A program made the translations under genes and the position numbers. A stretch of 64,000 nucleotides of DNA from an uncultured Pelagibacteraceae bacterium (lineage in GTDB: Bacteria > Pseudomonadota > Alphaproteobacteria > Pelagibacterales > Pelagibacteraceae), in the NCBI GenBank assembly GCA_902633965.1, contig CACPID010000004.1, positions 1 through 64,000 on the forward strand. Direction: 5' to 3'. Position 1 is the first letter of the stretch; every line of letters starts with the position of its first letter. The notes under the pieces were generated by a model. The model was given only the letters and a program-made list of their open reading frames with translations, was not told where the DNA came from and ran no database searches. Of the stretch, positions 22,233 to 33,038 are shown in pieces.

Positions 22233-22233
22233 T

Positions 22234-22644
22234 TTAGGATCTATTGCCTTTGATTAAAAAATATAAACCACCTATAAAAAGAAAAATTTGTACACTAGTA
22301 AAAAGCTTTGTATTTATAAACCAATCTGAATGAGCAATTGCAAATATATTAATCATCAAAATTATGATTGTAAAACCAGCTGCTCGAGTAATAAAATTTC
22401 CATACGGATTTTTAATAAATCCTCCGATTATTAAAGCAGCTCCTACCGCAACTTCTGTAATTGCAACAAATGATGCTAAAGCAGGAGATAAGTCAAAATA
22501 CTCAATTAGACCCTGTGGTGGTAACGGAAATTTATTTAAACCATAAATTAAAAAAGCTATTGCTATTCCAAATCTTAAAAATAAAGATGCCAATGCCTCA
22601 AAATTTGAGAAGAAATCATTTATCTTATTTATAAATATTTTCAT
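22234..22644 (-). CDS. DoxX family membrane protein
   Basis: FLRFGIAIAFLIYGLNKF; start placed at MKIFINK (internal ATG) rather than the longer ORF start at 22725, which runs into the CDGSH gene. Confidence 0.75.
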   Translation of the reverse strand: MKIFINKINDFFSNFEALASLFLRFGIAIAFLIYGLNKFPLPPQGLIEYFDLSPALASFVAITEVAVGAALIIGGFIKNPYGNFITRAAGFTIIILMINIFAIAHSDWFINTKLFTSVQIFLFIGGLYFLIKGNRS

Positions 22645-22645
22645 A

Positions 22646-22885
22646 TTATTTATTATGCGACCCATCACAAAATGGCCGATTGTTAGTTTGTTTGCAAGTG
22701 CAAAAAAACATTTTTTTTGTCTCATCTGCTATAAATTTAACTGGGCTAAATTCTGTATTTTTATGAGACCCGTCACAAAACGGTTGCTTAGAACTTAATC
22801 CGCATGAACACCAAAAATAAGATTTATTCTTTTCGACCTCAACCACAATAGCGCTATTTCCAGCTTTTTTTCCCTTTAACATCAA
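22646..22885 (-). CDS. CDGSH iron-sulfur domain protein (two motifs)
   Basis: CSCGLSSKQPFCDGSH and CTCKQTNNRPFCDGSH. Confidence 0.92.
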   Translation of the reverse strand: MMLKGKKAGNSAIVVEVEKNKSYFWCSCGLSSKQPFCDGSHKNTEFSPVKFIADETKKMFFCTCKQTNNRPFCDGSHNK

Positions 22886-22910
22886 TACCTCTTTCTTTTG
22901 AAATGTGAAT

Positions 22911-23576
22911 TTAATTTAGCATTTCGAGTAATTCATTTAAATTTTTAATTTCATAATTTGGTTGATAGTCTAAGTTATCAAATACATTATTATTTCGGTT
23001 TACCCAAATAGAATTATAACCATAATTTCCACCAGCAGATACGTCCCAAGTATTTGCACTTAAAAAAGCTATTTCTTTTTTTTTGAAACTATATTTTTTA
23101 ATTGGCATGTCGTAAACTTTTGAGCTAGGTTTGTAAATACCAACATTTTCAATTGAGAAAATATCATCAAAAATATTATCTAAATTATTACTATTTACTA
23201 ATTCATCTAGAAGACCAGGAGTTCCGTTTGAAAGTATTGATAATTTAAATTTTTTATTCTTTAAGTCTTTTAAAACATTAGGTACTTCATTAAATGTTGA
23301 AAGTTTTTTGTAAAGACTTAATAATTCATTTTTCATTTCAGGATCAATATCGAATACTTTCATAGATTTATTTAAACTATCTTCTGTTACTTGCCAGAAA
23401 TCTTTATGTCTATCCATTAAACTTCGTAGCCAAGTATATTCAAGCTGTGTTGTTCTCCAGTAATTAGCAAAACTTTCCCATTTATCACCTATTTTATTTT
23501 TACATTTCTCTGCTGCGGAGTTAACATCAAATAAAGTACCATATGCATCAAAAATAATTGCTTTAATATTTTTCAT
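22911..23576 (-). CDS. Haloacid dehalogenase type II (HAD superfamily)
   Basis: IIFDAYGTLFDV, ILSNGTPGLLDELV, YKPSSKVYD, SANTWDVSAGGNYG. Confidence 0.88.
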   Translation of the reverse strand: MKNIKAIIFDAYGTLFDVNSAAEKCKNKIGDKWESFANYWRTTQLEYTWLRSLMDRHKDFWQVTEDSLNKSMKVFDIDPEMKNELLSLYKKLSTFNEVPNVLKDLKNKKFKLSILSNGTPGLLDELVNSNNLDNIFDDIFSIENVGIYKPSSKVYDMPIKKYSFKKKEIAFLSANTWDVSAGGNYGYNSIWVNRNNNVFDNLDYQPNYEIKNLNELLEMLN

Positions 23577-23599
23577 AAATCAGATTAATATAATTATTA

Positions 23600-24307
23600 A
23601 TGAATAATTTAAGACTATTCTATCAAAAAAAATTGTCCGATAATCTTATTGGGAATTTGGATAAAAAACAATCTCACTATGTTAGCAAGGTTATGAGATT
23701 GAGAGAAAATGATGAGTTTAATGTTTTTAACGAGTCAGGAGAATGGATTGCACAAATAAAAAAAATTAATAAAACAGGCATTGAATTCCAAATTGTTAAA
23801 CAGTTAAGATCCAAAGAGAGCAGAGTAGACATATGGTTAGCTTTTTCTCCAATTAAATCGAATTATTTTAATTTTATGATTCAAAAATCAACAGAGCTTG
23901 GAGTAACAAAATTTATTCCTGTCATATTTGAAAGAAGTATTGTTAGAAAGATAAATAATGACAGACTAAAAAAGATTATTATAGAGGCAACTGAGCAATC
24001 AAACAGAATTTGCACACCAGAGATAGAAAGTCCTGTAAAGCTACAAAATTTTCTATCAAGCTATGAAGATAAAATTAAATTAATCTTTACTGACCTTAAT
24101 TCTAATAAAAAAAAAGTATCTTTAATAAAGTCTGAAAAAAAACCATTATGCATATTAATTGGACCAGAAGGTGATTTTTCCGAGTCGGAAAGGTTAAAAA
24201 TTCTAAATTTTAAAGATGTTGAAACAATTAAATTAAATGACAATATTCTTCGTTCAGAAACAGCAGCAATTTCGGCGTTATCTGTGATTAATTTTATAAT
24301 AAATTGA
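23600..24307 (+). CDS. rsmE: 16S rRNA (uracil1498-N3)-methyltransferase
   Basis: HYVSKVMRLRENDEF, ILIGPEGDFSESE, LRSETAAISALS. Confidence 0.93.
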   Translation: MNNLRLFYQKKLSDNLIGNLDKKQSHYVSKVMRLRENDEFNVFNESGEWIAQIKKINKTGIEFQIVKQLRSKESRVDIWLAFSPIKSNYFNFMIQKSTELGVTKFIPVIFERSIVRKINNDRLKKIIIEATEQSNRICTPEIESPVKLQNFLSSYEDKIKLIFTDLNSNKKKVSLIKSEKKPLCILIGPEGDFSESERLKILNFKDVETIKLNDNILRSETAAISALSVINFIIN

Positions 24308-24367
24308 TAAATTGTCGCGAAAACATTAGTGTAATTTTAATTATTTAGTTCTATATAGTTCATAACA

Positions 24368-26820
<2,453 letters not shown>

Positions 26821-26841
26821 TTACACATATATAATTTAAAG

Positions 26842-27753
26842 ATGTCTACAACTAATATAAGAGCCAAAAAACAAAGTGTTTCAGACATAAAAGTTTTTAA
26901 TGAGCTTATAAAGCTAATGAAACCAAGAGTAATGTCATTAGTTATTTTTACTTGCGCAGTTGGCTTATTATCTTCACCAATAGTTCTTTCAGTAAAAGAC
27001 GCGATGATAGGAATTTTATTTGTTGCGATGGGAGCTGGGGCAGCAGGAACACTTAACATGTGGTATGAGGCTGATTTGGACAAGCTAATGTCTAGAACTT
27101 GTTTAAGACCTATTCCAAGAGGTAAAGTTAATAAAGACCAAGCATTAATTTTTGGCATTCTATTGTCAATTATATCTGTCGTTAGCCTTTATTATTTTAG
27201 TAATTTTTTATCAGCGTTTTTATTATTCTTTACTATTTTCTTTTACGTTATTGTTTATACCATTTGGCTAAAAAGAAAAACTTCACAAAACATTGTTATT
27301 GGGGGAGCTTCAGGAGCATTACCTCCTGTTATAGGATGGACTATTGCAACTAACTCTTTATCTATAGAACCACTAACATTATTTCTAATTATATTTATTT
27401 GGACACCGTCACATTTTTGGGCACTTAGCCTTTACAAAGCAAATGATTATAAAAGAGCAAAAATTCCAATGCTCCCAATAACAGACGGAATTCAAAATAC
27501 AAAAAAAAATATTTTAATTTACTCTTTGCTAATGATACCAACTATTTTAATACCATATTATATTGGGTTTGCTGGATTAACATTTTTAATCCCGTCTTTA
27601 GCACTGACCTTATATTACAACTATATTTGTTTTAATCTTTACAGTTATAAAAAAAATAAATTTGATAAAAATATAGCAAAACACATATTCAGTTATTCAA
27701 TAATATATTTATTTCTAATTTTCGTAATATTTTTGATTGATAAATTAATTTAA
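26842..27753 (+). CDS. ctaB: Protoheme IX farnesyltransferase
   Basis: LMKPRVMSLVIFT, NMWYEADLDKLMSRTCLRPIPRG. Confidence 0.95.
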   Translation: MSTTNIRAKKQSVSDIKVFNELIKLMKPRVMSLVIFTCAVGLLSSPIVLSVKDAMIGILFVAMGAGAAGTLNMWYEADLDKLMSRTCLRPIPRGKVNKDQALIFGILLSIISVVSLYYFSNFLSAFLLFFTIFFYVIVYTIWLKRKTSQNIVIGGASGALPPVIGWTIATNSLSIEPLTLFLIIFIWTPSHFWALSLYKANDYKRAKIPMLPITDGIQNTKKNILIYSLLMIPTILIPYYIGFAGLTFLIPSLALTLYYNYICFNLYSYKKNKFDKNIAKHIFSYSIIYLFLIFVIFLIDKLI

Positions 27754-27875
27754 TGATACCTGATAAAAAATTAAAAAAACGAAATATATGGACAGCACTT
27801 GGGTTGTTATTATTTATAGTTTTTTTATTTATATTTACGCTATTTAACATTGGAGTATTTGACAGACCTTTATAG
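27753..27875 (+). CDS. 40-aa single-TM protein, CoxF-like (absent from the ORF track)
   Basis: ATG overlaps the ctaB stop (TAATG); translation MIPDKKLKKRNIWTALGLLLFIVFLFIFTLFNIGVFDRPL*; ctaG starts 3 nt after the stop. Confidence 0.7.
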   Translation: MIPDKKLKKRNIWTALGLLLFIVFLFIFTLFNIGVFDRPL

Positions 27876-27878
27876 ATT

Positions 27879-28424
27879 ATGAAAAAAAAAACTTTAACAC
27901 CTTTAATCCTTGGAGGAATTTTTTTCTTTATGTTAGGTCTCTCATTTGCAGCAGTCCCATTATACGATCTCTTTTGTAGAGTAACTGGTTTTGGCGGTAC
28001 TACACAAGTATCAAAAGAAGCACCAAAAATTGTTTTAGATAATGTGATTAGTGTAAGACTTGATACAAATGTTAATAGTAATCTTTCTTGGGATTTTAAA
28101 GCTAAAAAAAATCTTTTAGATGTAAAGCCAGGCAAAGTTTACAACATCGATTTCGAGGTTCAAAATGTTGGAAATGAACCGTCCGCAGGGGTTGCTAGTT
28201 ATAATGTTTCACCTTCATCCTTTGGTCAATATTTTAATAAGTTAGGTTGTTTTTGTTTTGAAAAACAGATATTAAAACCAGGTGAAAAAGCCGTTTATAA
28301 ACTAGTTTTTTATTTAGATCCTGAGCTTGTAAACGACCCAAAAACTGCAAATGTTGAAGATGTAACTATGTCATATACTTTTTTTTCGTCTGATTATTAT
28401 AAACAATCAAAGAATATAAATTGA
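27879..28424 (+). CDS. ctaG: Cytochrome c oxidase assembly protein CtaG (Cox11)
   Basis: AAVPLYDLFCRVTGFGGTTQ, FNKLGCFCFEKQ (Cu-binding CFCF). Confidence 0.95.
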   Translation: MKKKTLTPLILGGIFFFMLGLSFAAVPLYDLFCRVTGFGGTTQVSKEAPKIVLDNVISVRLDTNVNSNLSWDFKAKKNLLDVKPGKVYNIDFEVQNVGNEPSAGVASYNVSPSSFGQYFNKLGCFCFEKQILKPGEKAVYKLVFYLDPELVNDPKTANVEDVTMSYTFFSSDYYKQSKNIN

Positions 28425-28428
28425 TATT

Positions 28429-29220
28429 ATGTCCAGCGGAGAGCAAAAACACGATTATCACTTAGTTGACCCAAGTCCTTGGCCAATTTATACATCTTTT
28501 GCAACATTAATAACTGCCGTTGGTTCAGTTTATTATTTTCATAGCAAAGTGATGTGGGCGATGATTTTAGGTTTTGTCTTACTTATCTATGGAGCTTACA
28601 TGTGGTTTAGAGATGTGGTGATCGAGGCAGAGCATCAAGGTCATCATACACCTGTAGTTCAAATACATCATAGATATGGAATGACTTTATTTATTGCCTC
28701 AGAAGTTATGTTTTTTGTTGCTTGGTTCTGGGCATATTTTGATGCAAGTTTGTTTCCATCAGAATTTGTTGGAAATGTATGGCCACCTAAAGATATTGAA
28801 GTTTTTGATCCTTGGGACATCCCTTTAATAAATACACTAGTTTTACTTTTATCAGGCACAACAGTAACATGGGCTCATCATGCTTTACTTGAGGACGATA
28901 GGAAAAGCTTTATTCAAGGTTTAAGCTTAACTGTTTTTTTAGGATTGTGTTTTACTGCACTTCAAGCTTACGAATATCACCATGCAACATTTAGCTTCTC
29001 AGGACATATCTATGGAGCAACTTTTTACATGGCAACAGGATTTCATGGCTTTCATGTTGTTGTAGGAACAATTTTTTTAGCAGTGTGTTTGTGGAGAGGA
29101 AAATTAGGACATTTTAACAAAGACCATCATTTTGGATTTGAAGCCGCTGCTTGGTATTGGCATTTTGTTGATGTAGTTTGGCTATTTTTATTCGCAGCAA
29201 TTTATATTTGGGGTAGTTAA
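28429..29220 (+). CDS. coxC: Cytochrome c oxidase subunit III
   Basis: HDYHLVDPSPWPI, WYWHFVDVVWLFLFAAIYIWGS. Confidence 0.97.
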   Translation: MSSGEQKHDYHLVDPSPWPIYTSFATLITAVGSVYYFHSKVMWAMILGFVLLIYGAYMWFRDVVIEAEHQGHHTPVVQIHHRYGMTLFIASEVMFFVAWFWAYFDASLFPSEFVGNVWPPKDIEVFDPWDIPLINTLVLLLSGTTVTWAHHALLEDDRKSFIQGLSLTVFLGLCFTALQAYEYHHATFSFSGHIYGATFYMATGFHGFHVVVGTIFLAVCLWRGKLGHFNKDHHFGFEAAAWYWHFVDVVWLFLFAAIYIWGS

Positions 29221-29227
29221 AAAATAA

Positions 29228-29878
29228 TTGAAGAACAAATTTCTTTTTTCGGTTTTTGTATATTTTTTTATTTTAATTTTTATAAGCCTTGGCGTTTGGC
29301 AAATTGTAAGACTAAATTGGAAATTAAATTTAATCTCTGAAATCGAGGAAAATATTAACTCTAAACCAGTTTTTTTTTCAGGAAATAATCCACATAATTT
29401 TAAAAAAATCCAGTTTGAAGCAAATTTTGAGAATTCAAAATTAATTTATTTATATAGTCTAAATGAAAAAGGTGAACCTGGCTTCGATATTGTAAATACA
29501 ATTAGTATAGAAAATAGTTATTATCTTTTAAACAGAGGATGGATACCAAGAGACTTAAAAAATAAAAGTTTTGGAATATCAAGTACAAATTTTCAAGGTA
29601 TTTTAAAAAAAAAATCAAACAAAAATTATTTTAAGCCAAAAAATGATATACAAAATAATTATTGGTTCACACTAAATGATAATGACCTTTTTGAGTATAC
29701 TGGAAGAAAATTTTCAAATTTTATAATTTATGAAACGAACAATAGATTAAATTTTCCAAATCCAAAAAAAATTACTGCAAATATTTCAAATAATCATTTA
29801 AAATACTCGCTTACATGGTTTTCATTAGCGATTTCAATTTTTTTAATATATTTATATTTTAGAAAAAAAAATTACTAA
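29228..29878 (+). CDS. SURF1 family cytochrome oxidase biogenesis protein
   Basis: LGVWQIVRLNWKLNLI, YYLLNRGWIPRD; TTG start; C-terminal TM. Confidence 0.85.
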   Translation: MKNKFLFSVFVYFFILIFISLGVWQIVRLNWKLNLISEIEENINSKPVFFSGNNPHNFKKIQFEANFENSKLIYLYSLNEKGEPGFDIVNTISIENSYYLLNRGWIPRDLKNKSFGISSTNFQGILKKKSNKNYFKPKNDIQNNYWFTLNDNDLFEYTGRKFSNFIIYETNNRLNFPNPKKITANISNNHLKYSLTWFSLAISIFLIYLYFRKKNY

Positions 29879-31251
29879 TGGAATATATTAGCACACGAAA
29901 TAATCAAAAAATTTTTACTTTTAAGGACATTTTTTTAAAAGGTTTGGCAGATGATGGAGGTCTATTTATTCCAAAATCAGTAAAACCATTTAGCAAAGAG
30001 GAAATAAACAACTTTAAAAATCTTAGCTACAATGATTTGGCTGCAGAAATAATTAATCCATTTATTGGAGATTTTATGTCTAAAGATGATTTAATTTCTC
30101 TAATATCGAAATCATACTCAAATTTCAGAACTAAAAATGTTGTTAATATAAATAAATTAGGAAATTTAAAAGTTTTAGAACTTTTCCACGGTCCAACACT
30201 TGCTTTCAAAGATATTGCAATGCAACTGATAGGTAATTTTTATGAATATTATTTAAAATTTGAGAAAAAAAAAATTAATATTGTTGTGGCAACTTCAGGT
30301 GATACCGGTGCAGCTGCAATAGACGCCTTAAAAGGAAAAAAAAATTTGAATGTTTTTGTATTACATCCAAATAATAGAATTTCCCCTGTTCAGAGAAAAT
30401 TAATGACAACTTGCGAAGCGAGTAATGTATTTAATATTGCAATACAGGGAAACTTTGATGATTGTCAAAATTTAGTGAAAGCAATGTTTAATGACGAAAA
30501 GTTTTCTAAATCAATTAACATGTCAGGTGTAAACTCAATCAATTGGGCAAGAATTATTGCTCAAGCTGTCTATTATTTTTATGCTTACTTTAAGGTTGGA
30601 AATGGTCAGCCTTTATCTTTTTCTGTTCCAACTGGAAATTTTGGAGATATCTATGCCGGTTACTTAGCAAAAAAACTTGGTCTTCCAATTGACAAACTAG
30701 TTGTTGCTACAAATAAAAATGACATACTACATAGAGCAATATCTGGAGGTGATTATTCTCAAAAGAAAGTTATGGAAACAAATACACCAAGCATGGATAT
30801 TCAGATAGCGAGTAATTTTGAGAGGCTCTTATATGATGTAAAAGATTGTAACTCAGAAGTTACAAAAGATTTAATGAGTAAAATTAAAAACAATACTTAT
30901 AAAATTGATACCGAGGATTTAGGCAAAATACAAAAGAATTTTATATCTGAAATGCTTGATGAAAATGAAACTATTGAAATGATAAAAAAAATTAATGATG
31001 AGCATCAAACGGTCGTTGATCCACATACTGCAGTGGGGATAGGTGCCGTAAAAAAATTAGGAATAGAAAAAAATTGTGTTGTATTATCAACTGCTCACCC
31101 ATGTAAATTTCCAAAAGCAATAGAGGATGCAATTTCTAAGACTGAAAATTTACCAAATAGTCTTAAATACGTTAATGAGAGAAAAGAAAAATTTGAACTT
31201 CTTTCAAATGATATTCAAAAAGTTAAAAAATATGTAATGAATTCGATATGA
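29878..31251 (+). CDS. thrC: Threonine synthase
   Basis: MEYISTRN, LFHGPTLAFKDIAMQ, VATSGDTGAAAI. Confidence 0.96.
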   Translation: MEYISTRNNQKIFTFKDIFLKGLADDGGLFIPKSVKPFSKEEINNFKNLSYNDLAAEIINPFIGDFMSKDDLISLISKSYSNFRTKNVVNINKLGNLKVLELFHGPTLAFKDIAMQLIGNFYEYYLKFEKKKINIVVATSGDTGAAAIDALKGKKNLNVFVLHPNNRISPVQRKLMTTCEASNVFNIAIQGNFDDCQNLVKAMFNDEKFSKSINMSGVNSINWARIIAQAVYYFYAYFKVGNGQPLSFSVPTGNFGDIYAGYLAKKLGLPIDKLVVATNKNDILHRAISGGDYSQKKVMETNTPSMDIQIASNFERLLYDVKDCNSEVTKDLMSKIKNNTYKIDTEDLGKIQKNFISEMLDENETIEMIKKINDEHQTVVDPHTAVGIGAVKKLGIEKNCVVLSTAHPCKFPKAIEDAISKTENLPNSLKYVNERKEKFELLSNDIQKVKKYVMNSI

Positions 31252-31736
31252 AACTGAAAATAAAAGATCAAATACCAAATACGGAGATTTTTCAACTCAT
31301 TGGTGGAGAGCCAAAAAAAAGTAAAATAAGGGAAATTATAGGTAATGAAAAAATTGTTTTATTTGGTTTACCTGGCGCATTCACATCAACTTGCTCCAAA
31401 CTTCATCTTCCAGGTTTTGTAGCTAATGCAGATAAAATCAAAGCACAAGGAATAGAAAATATATTTTGTTTGTCAGTAAATGATCCTTATGTAATGAGTG
31501 GCTGGGGAGAAATTAATAATACTGGAGATAAAATAAAAATGTTATCAGATCCATATTTATTATTCACAAAAGCGATTGGTGCAGAAGTTGATAGAAATTC
31601 AAAAGGAATGGGTATCAGATCAAATCGTTATTTAATGGTTATAGAGAATTTCACAGTAATTAATATTCATGTTGAAAAAGAGACTAAAGAATGTGGATTA
31701 ACTTCAGCAGAGAACTTATTAAATAATCTAATCTAG
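31248..31736 (+). CDS. Peroxiredoxin (Prx5/AhpC-TSA, redoxin)
   Basis: LFGLPGAFTSTCSKLHLPGF, SVNDPYVMSGW. Confidence 0.92.
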   Translation: MKLKIKDQIPNTEIFQLIGGEPKKSKIREIIGNEKIVLFGLPGAFTSTCSKLHLPGFVANADKIKAQGIENIFCLSVNDPYVMSGWGEINNTGDKIKMLSDPYLLFTKAIGAEVDRNSKGMGIRSNRYLMVIENFTVINIHVEKETKECGLTSAENLLNNLI

Positions 31737-31744
31737 TTAGGGCA

Positions 31745-31764
31745 GTTCTGTTGCCAGGTGCCCC
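31745..31764 (+). repeat. Left copy of 20-bp direct repeat GTTCTGTTGCCAGGTGCCCC
   Basis: Identical 20-mer at 32594..32613; local GC content far above surroundings; within GGGCA...TGCCC hairpin. Confidence 0.9.
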
Positions 31765-31795
31765 GAACTTTGTTTGATTATACACACTTAATTTT

Positions 31796-31874
31796 CCAAA
31801 ATCATATATATTTTACGTGTCTGGTCGTCCATATGACGTCTAAAAATCGAGTCGTCAGGGGTTATATGATTTGG
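31796..31874 (+). other. Potential structured RNA or cruciform (about 79 nt) at left end of the islet
   Basis: CCAAA(A)TCATATA pairs with TATATGATTTGG (12 bp, one bulged A); inner hairpin CGTC-CATAT-GACG. Confidence 0.4.
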
Positions 31875-31886
31875 TAACCTTGGATC

Positions 31887-32525
31887 ATGACAGTTATGCT
31901 TAAAGATATAAGAGGGTCTAATTTAGGGTTTATAAATAAACACATTGTTGATCTCAAATCCTTGAACGAAAAAATTTATAACTCAAAAAAAAGCGACAAT
32001 AGAGTGACTCTTAATAGTGAACCTGATGAGTCAAAAAAAAAAGAAATATATAAACTTTATGAATATATTTTTAAAAGTTCATTTGATGCAAAAAAAAAAG
32101 AGGTTTTGCTTACAATTGCATTTGGAAATGAAAAATGGAGCTGGAGAGTAGTGGGAATTTCATATCAGGCTTTATCTGAATTTCAACAAAATGGTTTTAA
32201 ATATAAAACAAGAACTTTCAATCGTGATCATTTTTATCAGCCGAGAATAGTTACTTTTAGAAAAATGTTAAAGGAATTCATGCCATATGAAAAGTGGTGG
32301 AAATGGTTTTGGAAAAATGATGAAACAATTATTGTAACTATTAAACAACATAACAACAACAAGAACTTGTTGGTTGAAAACTTAGACATAATACCAATAG
32401 ATTGGAGATTAGGTTATTTTACTTGCAATCCGGTGGTAGGGTTTAGTTATACTAAAATTAGAGAAGGTGAATATCTACGTAATCTTACACAGATAATTCT
32501 TAACAACGTAGATTCCGACTCATAG
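31887..32525 (+). CDS. Orphan hypothetical protein, 212 aa, no recognised domain
   Basis: Clean ORF between two housekeeping genes, flanked by direct repeats; aromatic-rich C-terminal half (YEKWWKWFWKND). Confidence 0.65.
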   Translation: MTVMLKDIRGSNLGFINKHIVDLKSLNEKIYNSKKSDNRVTLNSEPDESKKKEIYKLYEYIFKSSFDAKKKEVLLTIAFGNEKWSWRVVGISYQALSEFQQNGFKYKTRTFNRDHFYQPRIVTFRKMLKEFMPYEKWWKWFWKNDETIIVTIKQHNNNKNLLVENLDIIPIDWRLGYFTCNPVVGFSYTKIREGEYLRNLTQIILNNVDSDS

Positions 32526-32550
32526 TCGTCCAATCAGGTTGTAATTTTAA
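32504..32550 (+). other. Inverted repeat at right end of islet
   Basis: CAACGTA (32504-32510) and TACGTTG (32544-32550) perfect 7-bp inverted repeat enclosing GACT-CAT-AGTC and GTCGTCCA. Confidence 0.4.
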
Positions 32551-32588
32551 ATTTACGTTGATAATTAAAACTTATTTATTAATAAGAA

Positions 32589-32613
32589 GGGGCGTTCTGT
32601 TGCCAGGTGCCCC
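32589..32613 (-). terminator. GGGGC...GCCCC hairpin downstream of rnhA; contains right direct-repeat copy
   Basis: Minus strand GGGGCACCTGGCAACAGAACGCCCC followed by TTCTTATT, directly after the rnhA stop; contains GTTCTGTTGCCAGGTGCCCC at 32594..32613. Confidence 0.5.
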
Positions 32614-32615
32614 AA

Positions 32616-33038
32616 CTATAAGTTGGCAGCATCTTTAGCAAGTAAATCTACTTCATTATTCAATTCATCAGTTGAATGTGCTTTTACCCAGTTCCAACTT
32701 ATTTCAAACTCATTATTTAGTAGATCTAATTCTGTCCAAAGTGCTTTATTGCTTACTTCTTTTTTGTTTGCAGTTTTCCATCCATTTTTTTTCCAATTAT
32801 GTATCCATTCTGTTATTCCAGACTTTACGTATTTAGAGTCTGTAAAAATTTGAACATTACTACCCTTTGGAATTTTTTTTAAAGCTTCAATTGGAGCAAG
32901 TAGCTCCATTTGATTATTTGTAGTATTTTTTTTACTTCCTTTTATGAAAGTTTTTTTTCCATCAACAATAATTATTGCTGCCCATCCACCATTTCCCGGA
33001 TTAATTAAACATGAACCGTCTGTATATATTTTAATCAT
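32616..33038 (-). CDS. rnhA: Ribonuclease HI
   Basis: IYTDGSCLINPGNGGWAAI, NNQMELLAPIEAL, WVKAHSTDELNNEVDLLA. Confidence 0.96.
   Translation of the reverse strand: MIKIYTDGSCLINPGNGGWAAIIIVDGKKTFIKGSKKNTTNNQMELLAPIEALKKIPKGSNVQIFTDSKYVKSGITEWIHNWKKNGWKTANKKEVSNKALWTELDLLNNEFEISWNWVKAHSTDELNNEVDLLAKDAANL

Noticed and set aside
27689-28135. 148-aa ORF antisense to the 3' end of ctaB, the 40-aa ORF and ctaG
   Set aside because: Overlaps well-supported genes on the other strand and has no recognisable motif.
31740-31886. tmRNA or tRNA-derived sequence at the left end of the islet
   Set aside because: No T-arm GGTTCGAATCC, no acceptor stem or CCA end could be found.
31740-32613. REP-associated tyrosine transposase (RAYT) or IS200/IS605 explanation for the islet
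   Set aside because: The ORF lacks the HUH (HxH) motif expected of those transposases, and the flanking hairpins are direct single copies rather than REP pairs.
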